From the NCBI RefSeq assembly GCF_000155975.1, contig NZ_GG730300.1, positions 350,159 through 414,158 of the forward strand: a stretch of DNA of 64,000 bases, given 5' to 3'. Source of the stretch: Citrobacter youngae ATCC 29220. GTDB lineage: Bacteria; Pseudomonadota; Gammaproteobacteria; Enterobacterales; Enterobacteriaceae. The notes below the pieces were generated by a model. It was not told the DNA's origin. It searched no databases and saw only the letters and a list, made by a program, of their open reading frames with translations. Position numbers and translations under genes: made by a program. Below are positions 61,274 through 64,000 of this stretch, in pieces (within the stretch, counting starts at the first letter, position 1; every line of letters starts with the position of its first letter).

Positions 61274-62200
61274 TCAATCTCTCTCCACGCAACTTCTGAG
61301 CATCTCGACATTGTGTTCAATATAGCTGAGCGTCACCTTAATATCGCGGTGTCCGAGTAGTTTCTGCGTGACATACAAATTTTGCTCCGGTTTCTGCATC
61401 AATTCTGTGGCAACAGTATGACGGTAGCGATGTGATGAGAAACGGCTGTGGCAGGCATCGCTGAGTTTGGCAAAGAAATAGCTCACCTGATTTTCTGTCA
61501 TCGGTTTACCCTGGCGTAGCGTCCGCCGACTGAAACGATTGATGTTGAACAACTGATCGTCAGCCCGTATTCCCTTTGTTTTCGCTTCTTCAAGCAGATG
61601 CTCCAGATAGGGCCGCAGTCGGGAGGCGATGGGAACAATATGTTCATCATGGCTTTTACTGCCTTCGATCTGAATAAACAGCGTGTCATGGACCAAATCG
61701 ATATCCCTTACGCGCAGGTGAATAAGCTGATTCAGCCGGATAGCTGTGTAGTTGAAGGTTTCGACCACGGTCAGCCAAAACCATGCCGGATATAAAGGCG
61801 AACGATAGCCGCACTGCATTTTCTCCCGTTCGATAAATTGGTTCAGTACTTTGCGGGATGCGACGATTTGCTCGCGGGTCAGGGTTTTCTTTTTCTTACG
61901 AGATTCCCGCAGCGATGTTTTCTGGAATGGATTGATGAACTGCTCCAGTAGCCCCTGTTCAATGGCGAAGTTATACAAGGCTCGCATATGGCGCATATAG
62001 TGGTTCCAGCTCACCGGCTTGATACGGCGCACATTTAGCAGGTAGTGACGCCACTCCAGCACCATATGCGACGTCACTTCGGCGGGTAACACGTTGCGCC
62101 AGTGAGTGAATTGATTTACTGCCGTGCGATAACAGCTCTGGGTGTCAGGTCGCAATAAGCGGGCAAAAAAATACTCTTCCAGGATCTGTTCAAAGGTCAT
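61274..62200 (-). CDS. Tyrosine recombinase / site-specific integrase
   Basis: Phage-type integrase, 308 residues. An N-terminal SAM-like core-binding domain (about 1-90) is followed by the catalytic domain: first Arg region TAIRLNQLIHLRVRD, the HxxR box SSHRYRHTVATEL, LGHRDIKVTLSYIEHN with the nucleophilic Tyr. The start at 62200 (MTFEQILEEYFF) is chosen because it overlaps the relaxase stop by 11 bases; the frame is open to 62281. It faces leuX and should catalyse integration there. Confidence 0.92.
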   Translation of the reverse strand: MTFEQILEEYFFARLLRPDTQSCYRTAVNQFTHWRNVLPAEVTSHMVLEWRHYLLNVRRIKPVSWNHYMRHMRALYNFAIEQGLLEQFINPFQKTSLRESRKKKKTLTREQIVASRKVLNQFIEREKMQCGYRSPLYPAWFWLTVVETFNYTAIRLNQLIHLRVRDIDLVHDTLFIQIEGSKSHDEHIVPIASRLRPYLEHLLEEAKTKGIRADDQLFNINRFSRRTLRQGKPMTENQVSYFFAKLSDACHSRFSSHRYRHTVATELMQKPEQNLYVTQKLLGHRDIKVTLSYIEHNVEMLRSCVERD

Positions 62201-63809
62201 TTGAGTGACTTCCTTCATTGAGCAAGAGATGAGGGTTATTAAAGGGAACGTCATCTCCAAAAAGCGGCGTGGGATCGTCAAGCAGATATCCCTTCAGACG
62301 TGAACAACGGCGTGGGCCGACAACGGCGCAGTGCCAGATGTTGAGGCCGTTTTTTTGTTTTCGGTGAAGATTCAGGTTCTGGAACTTCTTCTGTACCTCC
62401 CGCCAGTATTCTTCAGGGACATTCTGACCGCAGGTGCTAAGCCAGAGTTTGAAAATACCGGGCGTCACCAGAAACACCGACCCGGCGACGGTATGGATTC
62501 GGGCGTTAGGTTCATTGACTTCCAGATGTTGAGCCTGAACATTACGAACCAGCCACTGCCAGAAGGCTTCGCCTGAAAGTGGGGTATCGTCCTGTTCGGG
62601 TAGGGTGGATGGTTGTTCTACTTTGGTGTTTGTTTCAATCACCGCTTCTGTCTCATTTCGGATTCCCGCTATCGGTGTGACGCTTCCACTGAAGGTTGCA
62701 GGCCGCTGTTGTGGATCTTCCCAAATCAGCGAAGGGGAAAAGCGTAACAGCGTGAGTTCACTGCTCCAGCCGCCGCTGGCCTCAATCCGGCAATGCCAGA
62801 TGGCTTTATCCTCACTGGGAATGAGCAACTGGTGTGCCTGCATCTCATCGAACAGCCGCACGTTATGCTGCGGTACGGCGTCAATGCCCTGGCGCAGCAA
62901 CCAGCCACGGACAGCATCGGCAGCGTTCTTGCTGACCAGCCACAGCGCTTTTTCCGTTAGCCAGCCATCAGAGCCACCGTTCGGATTGTTGAGCCGGAAC
63001 TCATGCGCCAGCAGGTCGCGCAGGGCGGCGATAATTTGCTGCGGCAGCGAGGTTTGTGGGCGGTGGATAGCCTTGACCGGATCGCCGCCGAGATTAAACG
63101 CCACCGACGCCCGGTCGGCTTTCTGCACCAGTTCACCCGCCAGCCCGGCATACTGATACTGTCCGTTCAGGCAGTGCAGCAGAGTGGATAATGCAGCGGC
63201 ATCGGCGGCGAGCCAGTCAAGGCTTTCCGGTGGGAGTAGTTGGGTGAGCAGAAGAGCTACCGCAGCCGGATGGTGCAAGTAATCACGTTGCGGCAGATAG
63301 CGAAACCGATAAGACTGGGTCAGTGGGCCATGCCACGGAAACCAGCGTTTCCCGCTGACATCTTCCACCTCAATATCGGTGATGAGTTTGCCCAGATCGT
63401 GCAGCAGCGCGGCGTAGATGATAACCGTCGTCCAGCGTTCGGACTGGGCAGCCTGATCTTCCGGTGCTGCATCAGGTGGAAAAAGATAACTCTGCCGCAG
63501 CCGTGCGGCATAGCAGGCGACTTCGAGACTGTGATCGAGCAGGCCACCTGTGTGGGAATGGTGGTGGTTTTCCGAGGCCGGGAACAACTGCGCCAGTTCT
63601 GCGAAGCGGTGGATTGGTATCAGCCAGAAGCGTTCAAACAGTGAGGCGGGAAGGGCGGTGCTCTGGCGAATAAACTGGATCAGCTGTTGGCGGGTAGTTT
63701 CAGCCAGTAGCATTTCCGCGGATTCAGGATGCAGCCATCCCTCCGTGGTGCTCGGTTTGCCGTCGGATGGTATGGTCTCTGGTTTTTTGCGCGTCAGCCA
63801 TGTCCGCAT
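62190..63809 (-). CDS. MOBH-type relaxase (TraI_2 domain) of an integrative and conjugative element
   Basis: Protein of 539 residues resembling the PFGI-1/ICE relaxases with TraI_2 and TraI_2_C domains. The N-terminal MOBH metal site has HHHSHTGGLLDHS (His82-84, 86, 93) and the HD pair at 137-138 (LLHDLGKL). The C-terminal part (about 410-539) ends with SRLKGYLLDDP. It should nick the origin of transfer. It overlaps the integrase gene, so the two are one transcription unit. The rest of the element lies right of the window. Confidence 0.88.
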   Translation of the reverse strand: MRTWLTRKKPETIPSDGKPSTTEGWLHPESAEMLLAETTRQQLIQFIRQSTALPASLFERFWLIPIHRFAELAQLFPASENHHHSHTGGLLDHSLEVACYAARLRQSYLFPPDAAPEDQAAQSERWTTVIIYAALLHDLGKLITDIEVEDVSGKRWFPWHGPLTQSYRFRYLPQRDYLHHPAAVALLLTQLLPPESLDWLAADAAALSTLLHCLNGQYQYAGLAGELVQKADRASVAFNLGGDPVKAIHRPQTSLPQQIIAALRDLLAHEFRLNNPNGGSDGWLTEKALWLVSKNAADAVRGWLLRQGIDAVPQHNVRLFDEMQAHQLLIPSEDKAIWHCRIEASGGWSSELTLLRFSPSLIWEDPQQRPATFSGSVTPIAGIRNETEAVIETNTKVEQPSTLPEQDDTPLSGEAFWQWLVRNVQAQHLEVNEPNARIHTVAGSVFLVTPGIFKLWLSTCGQNVPEEYWREVQKKFQNLNLHRKQKNGLNIWHCAVVGPRRCSRLKGYLLDDPTPLFGDDVPFNNPHLLLNEGSHSNDL

Positions 63810-63946
63810 AATGGCCCTTTCCCCTTTTTCGGGTAAGCCCGTTACCCCTTCACTCTCTTCCCCTTAACCTTTTGGATTTTACCTTTTGGTGCCGTCAGAT
63901 TTGGGGCGAAACTGTTTATTGGGTTGCGCAAATTTATTGGAGTGGA

Positions 63947-63976
63947 GAAAAACGGCAGAGCAGGATACTCCGCCGT
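63947..63976 (-). terminator. Terminator upstream of the relaxase gene
   Basis: On the minus strand ACGGCGGAG-TATCCTG-CTCTGCCGT gives a 9-bp stem (one G-U) followed by TTTTT. It should end a minus-strand gene lying right of the window and isolate the relaxase-integrase unit. The 63810-63946 stretch would then hold the relaxase promoter. Confidence 0.75.
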
Positions 63977-64000
63977 TGATATGAAGGTCATGCGCTCAGC

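Overview
The window is chromosomal DNA of an enterobacterium close to Escherichia and Salmonella. Gene order and protein sequences follow the E. coli fbp-to-leuX region. Salmonella-like extras (miaE, an arginine deiminase operon) and local insertions point most to Citrobacter. That genus call is inference from gene content, not from a search. REP (palindromic) hairpins fill many gaps between genes, as is usual in this group.

Layout. 1-7430 is core: the end of yjfF (galactofuranose ABC permease), a chemoreceptor lacking a periplasmic sensor domain and sitting behind a very good FliA (sigma-28) promoter, fbp, mpl, darP, tldE/pmbA and cybC. 7490-15190 is an inserted catabolic cassette: a stand-alone PRD protein, a glycine-rich SFCGS protein, DUF4312, two membrane proteins (DUF4311, DUF4310), a metal-dependent amidohydrolase, a DgaE-like PLP ammonia-lyase, a DgaF-like KDGP aldolase and a PRD/EIIB/EIIA regulator. 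It looks like uptake and breakdown of an N-substituted amino-sugar acid by a transporter of unknown mechanism, and it is the best candidate here for an undescribed system. A RelB/RelE-type toxin-antitoxin pair follows.

15785-31590 holds anaerobic ribonucleotide reductase (nrdDG), trehalose use (treRBC), the Mg2+ transporter mgtA with its mgtL leader, an orphan TRAP transporter, ridA and pyrLBI. 31685-36993 is the arginine deiminase operon (arcA, arcC, a catabolic ornithine carbamoyltransferase and a YfcC-family carrier), followed by its own ArgR paralogue. 37662-59081 is core again: tabA, argI, rraB, miaE, an unknown membrane protein, yjgM, yjgN, valS-holC, pepA, lptFG, yjgR, the L-idonate genes idnRTOD and idnK, and ahr.

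59156-64000 is the leuX integration hotspot. On the ahr side is a translationally coupled pair, an HNH endonuclease and a SAM methyltransferase. Beyond the tRNA-Leu(CAA) gene begin a tyrosine recombinase and a MOBH-type (TraI_2) relaxase. These are the edge of an integrative and conjugative-type element that runs off the right end.
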